Shown: piece after piece, positions 1 through 14,100 of the stretch
Numbering within the stretch: position 1 is the stretch's first letter
How the letters are laid out: each line of letters begins with the position of its first letter
Assembly: GCA_031769625.1 (NCBI GenBank)
Contig: JAUIMM010000003.1
Coordinates: 1,629,001 to 1,693,000 of the forward strand
DNA from: Taudactylus pleione
Taxonomy: Eukaryota; Chordata; Amphibia; Anura; Myobatrachidae
Direction of reading: 5' to 3'
DNA length: 64,000 nucleotides
Made by a program: the position numbers and the translations under genes
Notes under the pieces: model-generated
The model's database searches: none
What the model saw: only the letters and a program-made list of their open reading frames with translations
Told to the model about the DNA's origin: nothing

Positions 1-540
1 GAAGATTCAAAAGAAGAAGAAAAAAAAAAACTCCCCTTCCATTATTCAAACCCCAGATCTCAAGGCGTAGACCTTACCCACTAGCCTACACACTCTAGCC
101 ATGTTGAGAGCTGCACCTTTCGTTTATGTGATGTGAAGTGTGCAAATTAAAGCAGGCAATGTGTACAATGTCAATAGTGGGCTCAGCATGCGGCAACATT
201 GAATAGAAGCAAATGATGGTGGGGTGGTGGTGAGCCATACAATGAGCTCAATGGAGATGAATAGTAATTGTGTGATGGTGGGGGGAGGTGGTGAAGGAAC
301 TTGGGTGGCCATACACAGAGAGGAAGGGAGAAGGGAAGTGCAAAGTAGTGTATTTTAAAAGTATTGAATCTGACATAAACTATCTTTATGAAAAACTTGC
401 CCCCTGTCATGTGTACAATACAATGTCTACTGTATAGCAGAAATGCCAAGTGATGGGATGTTAAGAGAAATGTTTTGAGTCTAAGGACATAGGAGTGCTT
501 TGTGACTTGATAGCACCGAGCGTCTTTTATGAATCTTTTT
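1..540. other. No gene recognised; sequence upstream of GT6 exon 3
   Basis: A purine-rich start followed by unremarkable sequence. Several short ORFs are present but none resembles a known protein. I looked here for a membrane-anchor exon of the GT6 gene with a phase 2 donor and found none. Confidence 0.5.
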
Positions 541-549
541 ACCATAAAA

Positions 550-780
550 TGCGTCTTTTCAGCACAAGCCGTTTCTGCTGATTAAAATGATATGCAGCAT
601 GCCTATGTTCTGTGAGCCAGTACGGGTGTATCTGCAAGCAAATCATTACGGTAAAGTGTTATAGCCACTATTAGTGTAATTTAACGTTTCGCTTGCAGAT
701 TCACCTGATCTGGCTCACAGAATATAGGCATACTGCATATCATTTTAATCAGCAGAAGCTGCTTCTGTTATCGATTTGAT
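550..780. repeat. Palindromic MITE-like repeat
   Basis: Arms at about 550-636 and 693-780 are inverted copies with few mismatches. Both contain CAGAATATAGGCAT-like and TGCATATCATTTTAATCAGC segments. They enclose a loop of about 56 bases. The superfamily is not assigned. Confidence 0.75.
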
Positions 781-1045
781 TCACTGTATGATTCAGATGC
801 ATTTGAAGGTAAAAAGTCGCATAATAGACAGCTTCTTTATGTGCTCACTTTATACAGGCCTGTCTCTCATGGCACAAGGGGGAGATGTTTTAAGTGCCGA
901 AGCGGCATCAGCGCATATTAGGACCGCTGATACCGCTTCTCCCCCATGTATGTTTGGGGGGCTGGCTGGTAAATGACAGGTGTGCTATGCTATACAAGAT
1001 AGCAGCACGATAGCTCGGTCAATTCATCTGATCATTCTGCCCGCT

Positions 1046-1384
1046 CAGGGACATTTCTAGAGAGGAGTGGGCCCGTGTGCAGCCTCCGACATGGGCCCCC
1101 TCCTTTCTGTCCAGCAGTGCACTGAGCTGTACGTGGCCAGCGCTGGAGTTATAGACTCTGGGCACTAGAGTGCGCCCAGAGTCTATAGAGTATGCGCAAG
1201 ACACTGTGAAAATGGCCGCGGCGGCCATTTTCGAGTCATTTTTACAGCGCCGAACCCCCGCGCTGACGTGGGACTCCAGAAAGATAAGTAATACTATGGG
1301 TGCAGGGTGTGCGGTAAGGGGCCACCCTGGGCCCAGGAGCCCGTGTCCCCCATACACCCTGCATACATTATAGATACACCCATG
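1046..1384 (-). mobile_element. Decayed hAT element, same family as 10232-10620, opposite orientation
   Basis: Starts CAGGGACATTTCTAGAGAGG and ends TATAGATACACCCATG, the reverse arrangement of the element at 10232. It shares the segments around GTGTGCAGCCTCCGAC and the repeated GCGGCCATTTTC. No target duplication survives. Confidence 0.65.
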
Positions 1385-1728
1385 CACCCAGTGTAGCTGT
1401 TGCTATTGAAAGCTGCAGCCTGATGATGCCCTATCCCCACAGCAGGGACAGCACTATCCCTACTGCGGGGCCTGCTGGCTCTAGGGCTGCACGAAGGATC
1501 CCTGGTCCTTCCCCATTAATCCATTCCCCTTTTTAGGGTGTGTTTATCTCCCTATTTGAAAAATGGGGGGTGCCAATGCTCTTTCTGGCACGGGGCACAA
1601 AAAAGTCTAGTTATGCCTTTGTTGCGTATGGTCCTGACGAAAAATGGCGGGAATGTGTTAATTGTTGTTGGAACTGTGGCCATGCACAGAAAGGACACAG
1701 ATGGAGTCAAAGAGTTGTCAAACACAAC

Positions 1729-1900
1729 CCTATAGGGGAGATTTTGCACATTTTGGAGAGAGATATAAAGTGTAGAAGTTGCCCATATCAACCAATCAGC
1801 TCCTCATTGTCATTTTACTGTACATGCTATACTAGAAAAATGACAAAAGCTGATTGGTTGATTTGAAGAACTTCTCCACTTTAATAAATCTTCCCCAGAC
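1729..1900. repeat. Short palindromic repeat
   Basis: Inverted arms contain GTTGCCCATATCAACCAATC and GATTGGTTGATTTGAAGAAC. Outer ends are TAGGGGAGATTT and AAATCTTCCCC. A small snapback MITE of unassigned class. Confidence 0.55.
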
Positions 1901-2070
1901 TGTCTCTGTACCTGCAAAGAGGAGTAACAAGGTGTCATATCTACCGCATACATTGCCCTGTGCTATGCATAACTAAGCAATAATAAATACATAGGTAGTT
2001 GATGTTACACTGCCTTTTATCGGATTATTTTTTACATTAAAATAAACAAATGCTTTCTAATGTTGTTTAG

Positions 2071-2127
2071 GAACATATATAAGGACACAGACTGGCAATC
2101 GTTTACTATCTTTTCCTGCAAACAACA
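2071..2127 (+). CDS. ABO-like: GT6 exon 3 (stem region)
   Basis: A 57-bp exon flanked by TGTTGTTTAG and a consensus donor GTGAGT. Its first base completes a codon and it ends two bases into the next one, which fits the 9041 exon. It encodes a stem stretch beginning NIYKDTDWQ and ending at a Gln codon split by the intron. Human ABO exon 3 is also 57 bp. Stem sequence is poorly conserved, so the call rests on size, phase and splice sites rather than on homology. Confidence 0.68.
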
Positions 2128-5100
2128 GTGAGTACAAGTATTGTTAATATTCTCATAAGTTCAAAATTCAGGGAAAGGGGAAAACTGGAATAATGGATCC
2201 TTGCACAAGTCCAACACTGTTATTATTATACCAATTATATTTGTCCCTTATGCTGGCCATACACACTACAATTATCGGGCCGATCAGCCCGATATCCGCG
2301 GATCGCCCTGATAATTGTAGTGTGTGTGCGGGCAACCGATTGTTAAATATCGCTCGGTTAGGCATGCCGGATTGTCCAGCATGCCCATCCGATGTGATAT
2401 TTATGAGTACAATGTCGGCCGCATCGGGCAGTGTATGCCCAGCCGCCGCCAACAGACAGACATTTCCTGTGTTCCTGCCCATGGAAGGAACAGGGAAATG
2501 TCTCCTCCCACGGGGGTGGAGCCCAGATGTCGGGCAAATTTGCTTAAAGTGTATGCCGCTGACATCTGCGGCTGGCATGATGCCAGATAAAATGTCTGTC
2601 AAGTCTGACAGGCATTTTATCTGGACGTGTATGCCCAGCTTTAGTTTCACCACAAATTCTTGTGTATATTTAAAGGGGGTGCAGCCTTTTGACAGCCGTA
2701 AAACCTAAAGTACCAAAGAAGAAAAAAAGCTTTGTCCTGTTTGGTGCACTAACTGCTAAAATTTAACCTTTATTAAATACCATTAAAATATGTAAGCTAA
2801 ATCAGTGAAATATTTAAAAACAACAGTAAGTGTATAAAAAGGTGAATAAAGTGATTAAAAAACAAATTGATCCACTGTGTGTTTATTTGTTGTACATTAG
2901 CAGCATCTGTTTTATATTGGGTGTTGATTGATTCAATGCTGGTAATTCAGGGCCTGATTCAGACCCGCTCACGAGCGTTCGCAAGCGGGTCGATGTTGCC
3001 CAAGTGCGCATGCGCACGATGGAGGCGGCTCCGTCGTGCGCATGCGCGAGACCCGAATAACGATGGCCAAGCCGTCATTATGGGTCTCGCACCAAAGGGG
3101 GCGTGCTGTCGATGGTGATTGCCAGCACGCCCCCTTTGGTGGGCGTGCCGGGGGCGTGGCTGCCCAGACGGAGGCGTTCATATGGGAACGCCTACCATCT
3201 GGGGCCGGCCCCACTGACATCACTAGTGATGTCAGTGGGAGTGTTTTTGGCTCTGATAGAGCCAAAAGCACTCCGGGCTTGCGGCAGACGAGACCCTACC
3301 ACAAGATTCAGACCCGCCTGATTCAGACCCGCTCGCAAGTGCTATGCGCTCGCAAGCGGGTCAATTGTTAGGCAGTGCGCATGCGCGGAGTGCGCTAGCC
3401 CGGAGCGAGCGAGAAATCACTTGCTCCGGTGCTCGCATCCAAAAGGGGCGGCCGTCTGATAGAGCCAAAAGCACTCCAGGGCTTGCGGCAGCGAGACCCT
3501 ACCGCAAGGGTCTCATCGCAAGCCCAATGGTCACGATGGTCTTGACCATCGCGACCATCATTTTGACCACTCACTATAGCTGTGGGTGGTAACCCACAGC
3601 TATGCGAGCGGCCAGGAGGCCGCTCCAAAAAATAGGAGGGACGGCCCGGATTCAGAGCGAGCACTCTGTCAGACCGTCCGGCTCTGAATCAGGGCCTCAG
3701 TTCAATAATAATATGTTACATATAACATCCAATAAAGATTTGGTATTTATACGAGGGCTGGCTACATTACACATTACATACTATTGTAGGAGATTCTCCT
3801 CCAGCAATTTTCTCAATATAGTGTCCAAAGTGTGAACCACTTATGCATATTAAGCTGGTTATCTGAGCACAGAAGAACAATCTGATATTATAAATCAGTA
3901 TGCTGTGTTTTAAAAGTATTTGTAAACTACCAAATATCTTCTGTTAAATCAGCAGTTTATTACTGCCATAAAACAGTGTTATGTTTCATAACATTGCCAT
4001 CATTAAGCTCTTGTGGGCAGGTTAGTAGTCATAATTGTTTATTAATCTCATTCAGAGACATAGTAACTCTGTATTACCCCTTTTACACCAGAGCTAAAAC
4101 CCGGGTTTTGCAGGGTTAACCCGGGTAGCTCCTTGGCGTAAAAGGGGATAGGGTTGGATACCTGGATCGAGTGACCTGGAAATCCAACCCATGTAACTAG
4201 CAGGGTTTAACACGGGAATAACCTGTGAACCCTGCAGTGTAAATGGTGCGATCCGGGTCATGTGACCTGGATCATGCCGCATGCCTGCCGATTGGCCGGC
4301 CTCAGAGGCGCTTGGAGATGACGTCATCTCCAAGCGTTCACTTCAACGACGGAAAAGCCGGGTTATGCAGACCTGGCTCGGGTGTGAACGGTGCTGGCTC
4401 GGGAAAATCCTGGCTCGGCGCCGGCTCGGAAAATTCTGGGTCTGCGACGGCTAAATTCTGGGTCTGATCCGGATTGGAATCCTGCTCCAACCTCCGGGTC
4501 AGACACGGAATTTAGGTGTAAAAGCGGTATATATGTGGTTTACAAAGCATTAACACAGTGTATATGTCTTTACTGAAACCTGTGAATGTGATATATCAAG
4601 TTCCTTCTGTTAAGTCAGCAATTAATTACTGCCACAGGATAATGTTATATTTCATAGCATTGCAATCACTGAGCTCTTATAGGCAGGTTAGCAATCACAC
4701 TTATTTGTTAATCTTATTCATACCTCTTTTAAACCAAAAACCTGGGTCCGACCTGGGTTTTTAGACATGGTTCCAACCCAGATCAGACCCAGGTCAGACA
4801 ACGTTTACACAGCACCATCGATCTGTGTTATTCCCAGGTCAGCCCCGTTCACAGTGAACCTGGGTCTGCCCTGCTAAACTTGTGAGGTCATAAAAAGTGG
4901 GAGGTGACTGCTTCACAACCACCAATCAGCTCATTTTAGGCATGACCCAGGTCGGATAACCCGGGTTGCGCCGTTTACACTGCACCATTACCCAGGTCCA
5001 TCTTGGGTCCAACCCTGGTAGCTACTTGTGTTGGATTGCCGAGTCACTTGACCCTGGTTATTTTTCAGGGACCCTTTTACACTGAGCTATGACCTGGGTA

Positions 5101-8100
5101 GACCCAGCAAAACCCCAGGTTTTTGCTCTGGTGTAAAAGGGGTAACAGAGATCTTGTATATATTTATATATGTAGTTTGTGGACTGCACTTGCTGTTAAG
5201 TACACTAATACTGCTTTTATGCTTAAATTCCGGGTGTGATGCTAAGGTTGGAACAGGGGGCCTGATTCAGACCCGGTCGCAAGCGCTGAGCACTCGCAAC
5301 CGGGTCGATGGAGCTGGCTCCGTCGTGCGCATGCGCGAGACCTGGCTAGCGACGGGCACTCCGTCGCTTCGGGTCTCGCACCAAAGGGGGCGAGTTGTCG
5401 ATGTTGAGTGACAGCTCGCCCCCTTTGGTGGGTGGGCCTGGGGGGTGGCTGCCCAAACGGAGGCATTCCCATGAGAACACCTGCCGTTTGGGGGCAGCTC
5501 CACTGACATCACAAGTGATGTCAGTGGAGAGCTTCCAGTTCTGTTAGAGCCGAAAGCTCTCTGGGGCTTGTGATGGGCTAGACCCTACCACAAGGGTCTC
5601 GTCGCAAGCCCAATGATCGCGATGGTCTTGACCATCGCGACCATCATCCTGGCCGCTCGCAATAGCTGTGGGTGGTCACCCACAGCTATGCGAGCGGCCA
5701 AGAGGCTGATCCAAATAAAAAAAAGCCTGGCCCTGATTCAGAGCGAGCGCTCTGTCACAGCGTCCAGCTCTGAATCAGGCCCTGGGTTCCTAACCGGATC
5801 AGACCCGGAATTTAGCCGGCGCCGATCCAGGATTTTCCTGAGTTGGCGCCATTCACACCGGAGCTTGGTCTGCATTGACCCGTCATCTCCAAGTTCCACT
5901 GTAGCGGACCAGTCGGCAGGCATGTGGCATCGTGACCCGGATCGCACCGTTTATTATTTACACTGCAGGGTTACACTGGTTACTCCCGTGTAAAACCGTG
6001 CAAGTTACCTGGGTTGGATTGTCGGGTCACTCCATCCAGGAATCCAACCCAGTCCCCTTTTACATCAAGGAGCTACCCGGGTTAACCCTGCAATAACCCG
6101 GGTTTTAGCTCTGGTATAAAAGGGGTATTAGTTACAAAGCATGACCAGTGTGTTTGCATTCACTGGTGTTTGTTAATATTCTCATAAAGAATGTGTACTG
6201 TACAATTATTTTGATACAGTGTAATGGTAATTTTTGTCTACGTCTCTTCCCCTGGTGTGTATTTATAATCAATAAGGTTATGTTTTTCTAATGCCCTATA
6301 CATTAAAGTGCAATATCATTGCTCTGACCACAGGTGCTTCTCCAGAGGAGGGGACCCGTGTGTAGTCTCTGTACGGGCCCCTTCTCGTGATGACTCTGTG
6401 TCTCCACAATTCCACAATTTTTCTGGCGATTTCTTTACTACACCAAAGGTCAGCTCTTACCGGGAGAGCTGTCCTTTACAATTTTGTAGGTATATACTGG
6501 TGATATTATCGCCAGTATATACCTGGACATCTGGCACTTCTGGCAAACGCCAAAAGGGCTGATTGGCCGGTCCGTATTGAAACCCTGGCCGAGTAGCTCC
6601 GCCTGCTGGCGCTCTGCTTGGCTGGAACACTGAGAGCCAGGGGCGTTTGGCGAGGCCATGCCTTCGTGCGACCAAACCACACCCCCCATCGACTGAGGTC
6701 AAGCCCCCTTTTCGTGAGCGCCTACGTCGCGCACATCAGGGACTTATGCCAGGGCTGTTTTGCAGCCCCAGTCTGTTCCTGTTAGCGCCGGTATGTACCC
6801 AATAATATCCGGTATATACGGTATCGCGGACGCGATGCTTAGTAAATCTCGGTCATCAGTCTCCAGCATTGCTATACAGCATTCAGACTCAAACATCACC
6901 TGCAGCCTGCTTTCAGTGTGCATAGCACTCAGCTTTGTACATCGCCTGCAGCCTGCCTTCAGTGCACACAGCACTCAACTTCATCATATCCAATACCATC
7001 TGCAGTCTGCCTCCAGTGTACATAAAATCCAATTGCTGTATCAGTAGAAGCCTGCCTCTGCTGTACTACCTATAGTTCATCCCTCCTGTATATTGACTTT
7101 ATTGAACTTCTAGTATTGATATGCATATAGCCTATTGGGGTGATCCCAATAGGATAGCAGCGGATGTGAAAGCATATCTCCCACCTTCAATGCACTGGTG
7201 ATCAGGGCTTATTCGCACACTGAAGGTGCACGTGCCCAAAAGGGGCATGGCTCCACAGGAAGCACTGTATCCATGAGACACGCATTTTCTTCATGCTGGG
7301 GGCATGCCCAGCACTCCAGGACCTGCTGGATATGCCCACAGTCCCTCTCTTCTGTGAATAGACACCGCTCACATGAGCACAGCATCTATTCACCATTTGC
7401 TCTGGTAAGCAGAGCAGCGGATGAGAGGGGGCCTCCCAACTTCTTCCCCTCCACTGCAGGACACTGGTAGGAAGGCTGGACAGAGGGCAGTGTCGGACTG
7501 AAGCATGAAGGGCCCACCAGGGGAATGCAGTGGAAGGGGCCCATGGTTAAGGGGTGTGGCCAGCCACCACAAATGTTTGGTTAACCAATAAGCAAATCTG
7601 GTGTAGCATCTATAGAAAGGAACCAATCACCCATGATCAGTGGTACTATTCCACCAGGTAACTGACCATCTAATAGAGTAACAATGTATGGTTTGAGGTC
7701 TGGAACCTGACACCTAGAGGAGTGGGTGGGCTCTCAGGCAGTGGGGCCCACCGGGGATTTCCCCTGTTCCCCTGTGGGCCACTCCAACCTTGACAGTGGG
7801 CCTGATTCAGAGCCGGATGCTCTTTAAGAGTGCTCGCTCTGAATCAGGGCGTTTTGTTTTTGTTGTGGCCTCCTGGCCGCTCGTTAAGCTGTGGGTGACC
7901 ACCCACAGCTTTTGCGGGTGGCCAGGTGATGGTCGCGATGGTAGCTACCATCGGGGCTTGCGACGAGACCCTTGTGGTAGGGTCTCGTCCCAGAGAGCTT
8001 CCTTCTAACAGAGCAGGAAGCTCTCCACTGACATCACTGGTGATGTCAGTGGTGCCTCCCTCAAACGCAGGCGTTTCTTTGGGAACGCCTCCGTTTGTGT

Positions 8101-11100
8101 AGCCACCCCCCCGCCCTGCCTACAAACCGGGGTGAGCTGTCAATCAACATAGACAGCCGCCTCTTTTGTAGTGAGTCCCGGAGCGAGATAATTTTTTCTC
8201 TCGTTCCGGAGCCTGCGCGTGCACAGTGCCCCACCTTCGACCCGCTTGTGAGCGCTATGCGCTCGTGAGCGGGTCTGATTCAGGCCCTGTGTTCGAAAAG
8301 TTGTATGAAAACACTGAAATACTGCTATACTATACAGACATTTTTCTGAACCCCCAAATGCTGGAAAGACTTTAATTTGATGAAAAACACTTGCTGAGTA
8401 TCAATAAAAAGTACAAAAATCAGCTTTTGGGGGTCCAGGATGGTTTCCCCACTTTTTCATGCACTTCTCTCAGGTCACTTTTTGTAGAAAAGCTGCGCAC
8501 CCTCGTAACAAGTCCTGTGAACTTGCATTTCCAATTTTATCCTGCATATAATAACCAGTGCGCGCATATGTGCGATGTATGTGAGTTTTATAAAAAAAAC
8601 AAACTCATTTTTGCAAACTTGCAAATAACCGGGTATAGATAATCAGCTCCCAGAATTAATGATTGCTGCTGTTATTATGATCTAGGTTCCGTAACTATGA
8701 AATATCTGAACTTGCTATTTAAAAACATTAGCACATTTACCTGGTCAGAGAAATTAGTTAACATGCAGTTTTTTGGGTTTGGTTTTGGATTCCTTTAAAA
8801 TTGACCAATCCAAAACCGATATTTGGTTTTTAAATCTGAGTTCCGAATTTATAGCAGACCTGAGGCAGGACTTGGTTCTACTCGGACCCCCAAAAGTGAT
8901 CCAAGCCGGAACTCGATGCAACTCAGAACCCCTACGTTTGGGTGTGTTAGTTTTTCAGGAAAACCGAACCACACATCTCTACTTGCCACTATATGTAAGG
9001 ATGTAATATCTAATTTATTGTCTCTGTATTACTCCTGTAGACACATTACCAGCTCTAGAAGACAGGTTGTAAAATTATTCCAGGATGTGAAACTTCAGCG
9101 GTAAGACAACAACATCTTTGTCACACATATAATCTTTTATAAGTTTATAAAAAAAAATTGTCATGTACTTTGAATTCCTAAAGATCTATTTTTTCCCCTT
9201 TATTAGCTTGTTCTTCTAGAAAAAAATGCTAGAAATAGTCTTTGGCAGTTCTACCTCCAGCCACTAGAGGCCACTACTTTTAACTGAATTTTTGCTTCTG
9301 TGTTTTGTCTACTTTGCTCCTGCTAATCATGAACTTTGCATGCAGCTAACCTTGTGTACTGAGCCAGATGAACATCAATTAATTCTTAATTTGCCATCCT
9401 GTCAGACCCACCAACATTGTTTCTTCTACCAAATACAAAATGCTCTGCTCCTGGACTTCCCATCTAATTTATGCATGCTCGCCCAGACTCCCAAATTTGT
9501 CGGGAGTCTCCCAGCTCCCGGGAATTTGGGTAAATCTCCCTCAATTTGCCAAGTGGTAAGTCCAGAAGCAGAGCATGTTGTCCTGGTGGGGGCCATGTTA
9601 GATTGCCTGTTCTGGCATCCTTTGGTAAAGCTCTAAGGGCCTGATTCAGAGGCACTCGCAAAAAGTGAGCACTCGCTCTGAATCAGGGCGGGCGCAGGTT
9701 TTTTAGTTGCGGCCTCTTGGCCACTCGCATAGCTGTGGGTTACCAACCACAGCTATTGCGAGCGGCCATGATGATGGTCGCGATGGTCAAGACCTGGGCT
9801 TGCGATGAGACCCTTGTGAAACAGAGCCAGAAGCTCTCTCACTGACATCACTGGTGATGTCAGTGGGGCCGCCCATAAATGGCAGGCGTTTGCATGGGAA
9901 TGTCTCAGTTTGTGAAGCCAACCCCCCGCCACGCCAACAAAATGGGGTGAGCTGTTGATCAACATCGACAGCCGCCCCTTTTGTAGTGAGTCTCGGAGCG
10001 AGCACTTTTTGCACTCGCTCCGGGGCTTGCGCACGTGCAGTGCACACGCCGCGCGTGCGCACTGGGCCACCATCGACTCGCTTGCGAGCGGGTCTGAATC
10101 AGGCCCTAAGACAATATTTTGACAATATAGGTATGTTTCTGAATTTTTTATTATGCTATCTCTTTTTCAGTATTTTGGTTAGTTTTCCTTATTCTTTATA
10201 GCCTGCATGGGTCACGGTTGCAACTTCTGTCGAGGGGTGTATCTATAATGGGTGCAGGGTGTGCAGGGCACACAGGCCCCTGGTCCAGGGGGCCCCGCAC
10301 CGCACACCATGCACCCATACTATTACTTACCCCCTGGAGTCCCACACCGGTGCGGGGGTCCAGCGATGTAAAATCGACTGGAAAATGGCCACCGTGGCCA
10401 TTTTCCCATCGTTTGCGCATGAGCAGTACAGGGAAAATGGCTGCCACGGCCATTTTCCCAGTGACCAGCACATACTCTATAGACTCTGGGCGCACTCTAG
10501 TGCCCAGAGTCTATAACTCTGGCGCTGGCTGCGCACAGCTCAGTGTGCTGCCGACCATGGGACAGAGAGGAGAGGGCCCGTGTCGGAGACTGCACCCCCT
10601 CCTTTCTAGAAACGCCCCTGCTTCTGTCAATGAAGAAGTTTGGCCAATTTATTAATCAATGATGTCTTTAAAATAAACGGAAACTGCTGTTTCTGCATAT
10701 TTAAGTAACACCCTAGGTGATTTTCATGTAATATGATATGCCATACTAGAAAAGGGAAGGTATTTTGATGAGAGATATATTGTTTATGTTAGTATGTACT
10801 TTGTATACAGTTAAAAAAAGCTATATTTAGCCTAAAATTAATTTCAGGTACTAAGGTATCACTTTACTGTTTGTTGTAAATGTTCATGATAGGGGTAGAG
10901 GCTGATTGTGGGGTATATATTTATATAATGTGACATATGAAGGCACGAGCCATTTGTATAATTTACTGTAATGGCTGGAGGTGAAATCCTGAGGTAGCTC
11001 GAGCCCTGAGTGGGAAGTCCGTTAGGGGCCACGAGACAGATGGAGCTGGTTAGCAGTTAGTCTGCAGTTCCCCCTCGAGTGCCCACCATACGGACTTACC

Positions 11101-14100
11101 GGCACTGCATTAGATGAGAGGGTGCTAGTAGCAGCTATCACCGGATGTCATCTGTGGTGGAGCCAGTGTGGGCTGAGGTGTGTGCCGGTGTATCGTCTTG
11201 GGTCTTGCAGGGACACCTCTGAAGGAAGACTATGGGAGCCGAAGCCTATGGGCCTCATTCAGAGGCGGTCGGAGGATGCAAGCGGTCGCTCAGAAACTGG
11301 GCGGCCGCTTGCATCCTGACCACCCGCCTCTGTTGCGGTCGTTAGGCTGTGGGTTAACACCCACAGCTCTAACGACCGCTCCGGTGATGGTCGCGATGGT
11401 CAGAGACCATCGTGACCATCGGGGCTTACGACGAGACCCTAGGGTAGGGTCTCCCTTGTCGTAAGCCCCGGAGAGCTTCTGGCTCTGTCTGAGCCGGAAG
11501 CTCTCCACTGACATCACTAGTGATGTCAGTGGGGCCTCCCCCAAATGGTAGGCGTTCCCATGGGAACGCCTCCGTTTGGGCTGCCACCCCCCCGGCCCGC
11601 CTTCCAAACGGGGCGAGCTGTCAATCAACATCGACAGCTTGCCACCTTTGGATCGAGACCCGCTACGACCGGCGCTGTCGTCCGTAGCGGGTCTCACGCA
11701 TGCGCACGACGGCGCCGGCGCAATCGTGCACATGCTCTGTGGGAGGCCATCGACCCGGTCCGAGCGCATCGGCGCTAACGACCGGGTCTGAATGACCCCC
11801 TATGAGAGGTGCTGTACGGCTGCACTACAAAGCACACAGGAGGTGCCTGTGCGAGTAGGGAGCCAGGACGTAATGGTTGACGGGCGCTAATCAGAGGGGC
11901 TGAGCTTGAGATTCAAGCTACCTATAGCAGCGATCCTTGGAGGGGACAGTGAGTAGTAATAATCTCTGCACGGCACCACTACTATCGCACTACGTACTAG
12001 CAGTAGGAGTGGCCGGAAAGCTAGTTGAAATAGTAATCAGCTATACCATCGTTTAAGTGAAAAGTTGGTGGAGAGGAGATATTATATTGAACCCCTAATC
12101 CAATTATAAGGGGGTCTGATGAGAGTATTATCTAATTATAATAGAGGAAAGTTGAACATCAGAGCAACATTGAGGCTTAAAATTATCTTTGGCTCTTACC
12201 TCCAGTCAGCCTTTCTGCCAAACTGTTATATAAACCTCAAAAACTTTCTAGTTAAGGAAAAGAAGCAATAATCGATCAAACAACAATAACAGCCAGTTAT
12301 CTTCTATAATTATAATCTGCATTTTTAAACCCAGAATATTTTGCCTCCCTTCCTTAAGGGAGCTGCAGATATAGAGGACATTTGAATAAAAAAAGAACAA
12401 CAAAAAAAGACAAGAGATAGGGAGTTTGTTGCAAAGGAACAAAATTGAGCTAGATGTAATATGCTTATTCTATAGCCATGTCCCGGAGTTATTGTGATTT
12501 ATTTGTTATTTCATTTAGATAATGAGACACATCCACTAGCAGACTGTGAAACGACTGCACGATTATGACATTGTAATCGTGCAGTCGTTTCACAGTCTGT
12601 GCTGTGCCTACACGTAATGATCAGTCGTTCAGTGCAGGCTCATCAATCATCCCCTAACATGCTCAACCTGACGTTCTCATCAGGTTGACCAGCATGTTCG
12701 GGCGATGACTGATGTTGGAAACGACCAGCGGGAGCGCGCATCGCTGGTCGTTTCCGACATTAATGTGCCCGATTCATGCATGATTCATGAGTGACTGAAC
12801 GATAATAATATCATTATTGTACAATCGCTCATAGATATTGGTATTGGTACTGTAAGTGGATGTGCGCCTTAACATTGTGAAAAATTGATTGTCAAGTGTG
12901 TGCTTGAATGTACAGTAACCTGTAAACTGAGAAATATATGTGACTATATTTGTGCTTATAAACAAAGAAAAGTCTATTTGATGTTATAAGTGTATTACTT
13001 ACCTGAGAGATCTCCAGACGCTGATCACTGTGATACCTACGAGGGAGAAAGAAAACAGGTATATTATTACTATGACATAATACACTCTATAACATACTAT
13101 ACTATATCAAACAGTTACCCTAGAGTACATTTAAGGGCTACCATAGGTTTACCCAAGCAAACCTATTGTAAGTAACGGAGGTGATATACCGGTATTGTAA
13201 CAAAGCTTGGGTGGAGGCACTAGCATATACTTAACCCCGGAACCAGGGGTTACATTTAGGAGCAGAATCAAGAATCCTTAAATCAGGGCCATTAATCATA
13301 CCTCTTTTCCACCAAAAACCTGGGTCCAACCTGGGTTCTCATCCATGGTTCCAACCCAGGTCAGACACCCTTTACATAGCATCATTGATTTGGGTTATTC
13401 TCAGGTCAGCCCCGTTCACACTTAACCTGGGTCTGCCCTGCTAAACTTGTGAGGTCATAAAAATTGGGAGGTGACTGCTTCACAACCACCAATCAGCTCA
13501 TTTTAGGCATGACCCAGGTCGGATAACCCGGGTTGCGCCGTTTATACAGCACCATTACCCAGGTCCATCCTGGGTCCAACCCTGGTAGCTACCTGGGTTG
13601 GATTGCTGGGTCACGTGACCCGGGTTATTTTTCAGGGACCCTTTTACACTGAGCTAAGACCAGGTAGACCCAGCAATAACCCAGGTTTTTGCTCTGGTAT
13701 AAAAGGGGTAGTAAAGACAAGGGAGGCTCGTGTGCAGTCTCCATGCAGGCTCCCTCTTCTCTAGCCAGCACTGGAGGCAAGTAGACTGAGCCAGAGATTA
13801 CTGCTCAAGAGCATGTCTCCATAAACATGGTGTTCATGCCATGTTTTTGGTGATCTTTCTACTGTACTGCGCATATCGCATGGCAAACTAGCCACCATGC
13901 ACTGACACTGCCGACGCAAGACTATTGAACAAGGTTGCAGGGTATTCAGTGTTAGCTCCCCTGGACCCATTATAGATACGCCATTGCCTTAAATCTATAA
14001 ATAAAGAAACCGGCCACCAGCCCTCTCAGCAGCTGTCCCCATAGTTTTCTATGGGGATAGTATTTAACAAGATTCACAAAGTGAAGTTTTGCGGATCTTA

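Larger units (their letters stand above)
4077..6125. mobile_element. CCCCTTTTA-ended element, TA duplication, with nested insertions
   Basis: The outer ends CCCCTTTTACACCAGAGC and GCTCTGGTATAAAAGGGG are inverted repeats, extended inward by ACCCGGG/CCCGGGT-rich arms. TA flanks both sides. Split copies of CGGAATTTAG at about 4509 and 5811 mark where the interior was opened. That space now holds 4723-5142 and 5258-5782. Confidence 0.72.

Noticed and set aside
720..800. Candidate GT6 membrane-anchor exon ending in TTTGAAG|GTAAAA
   Set aside because: The sequence is the right arm of a palindromic repeat and its translation lacks a hydrophobic anchor.
2193..2708. 171-codon plus and 161-codon minus ORFs
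   Set aside because: They lie across a palindromic MITE with TTA duplication, and the mirrored ORFs are typical of inverted repeats.
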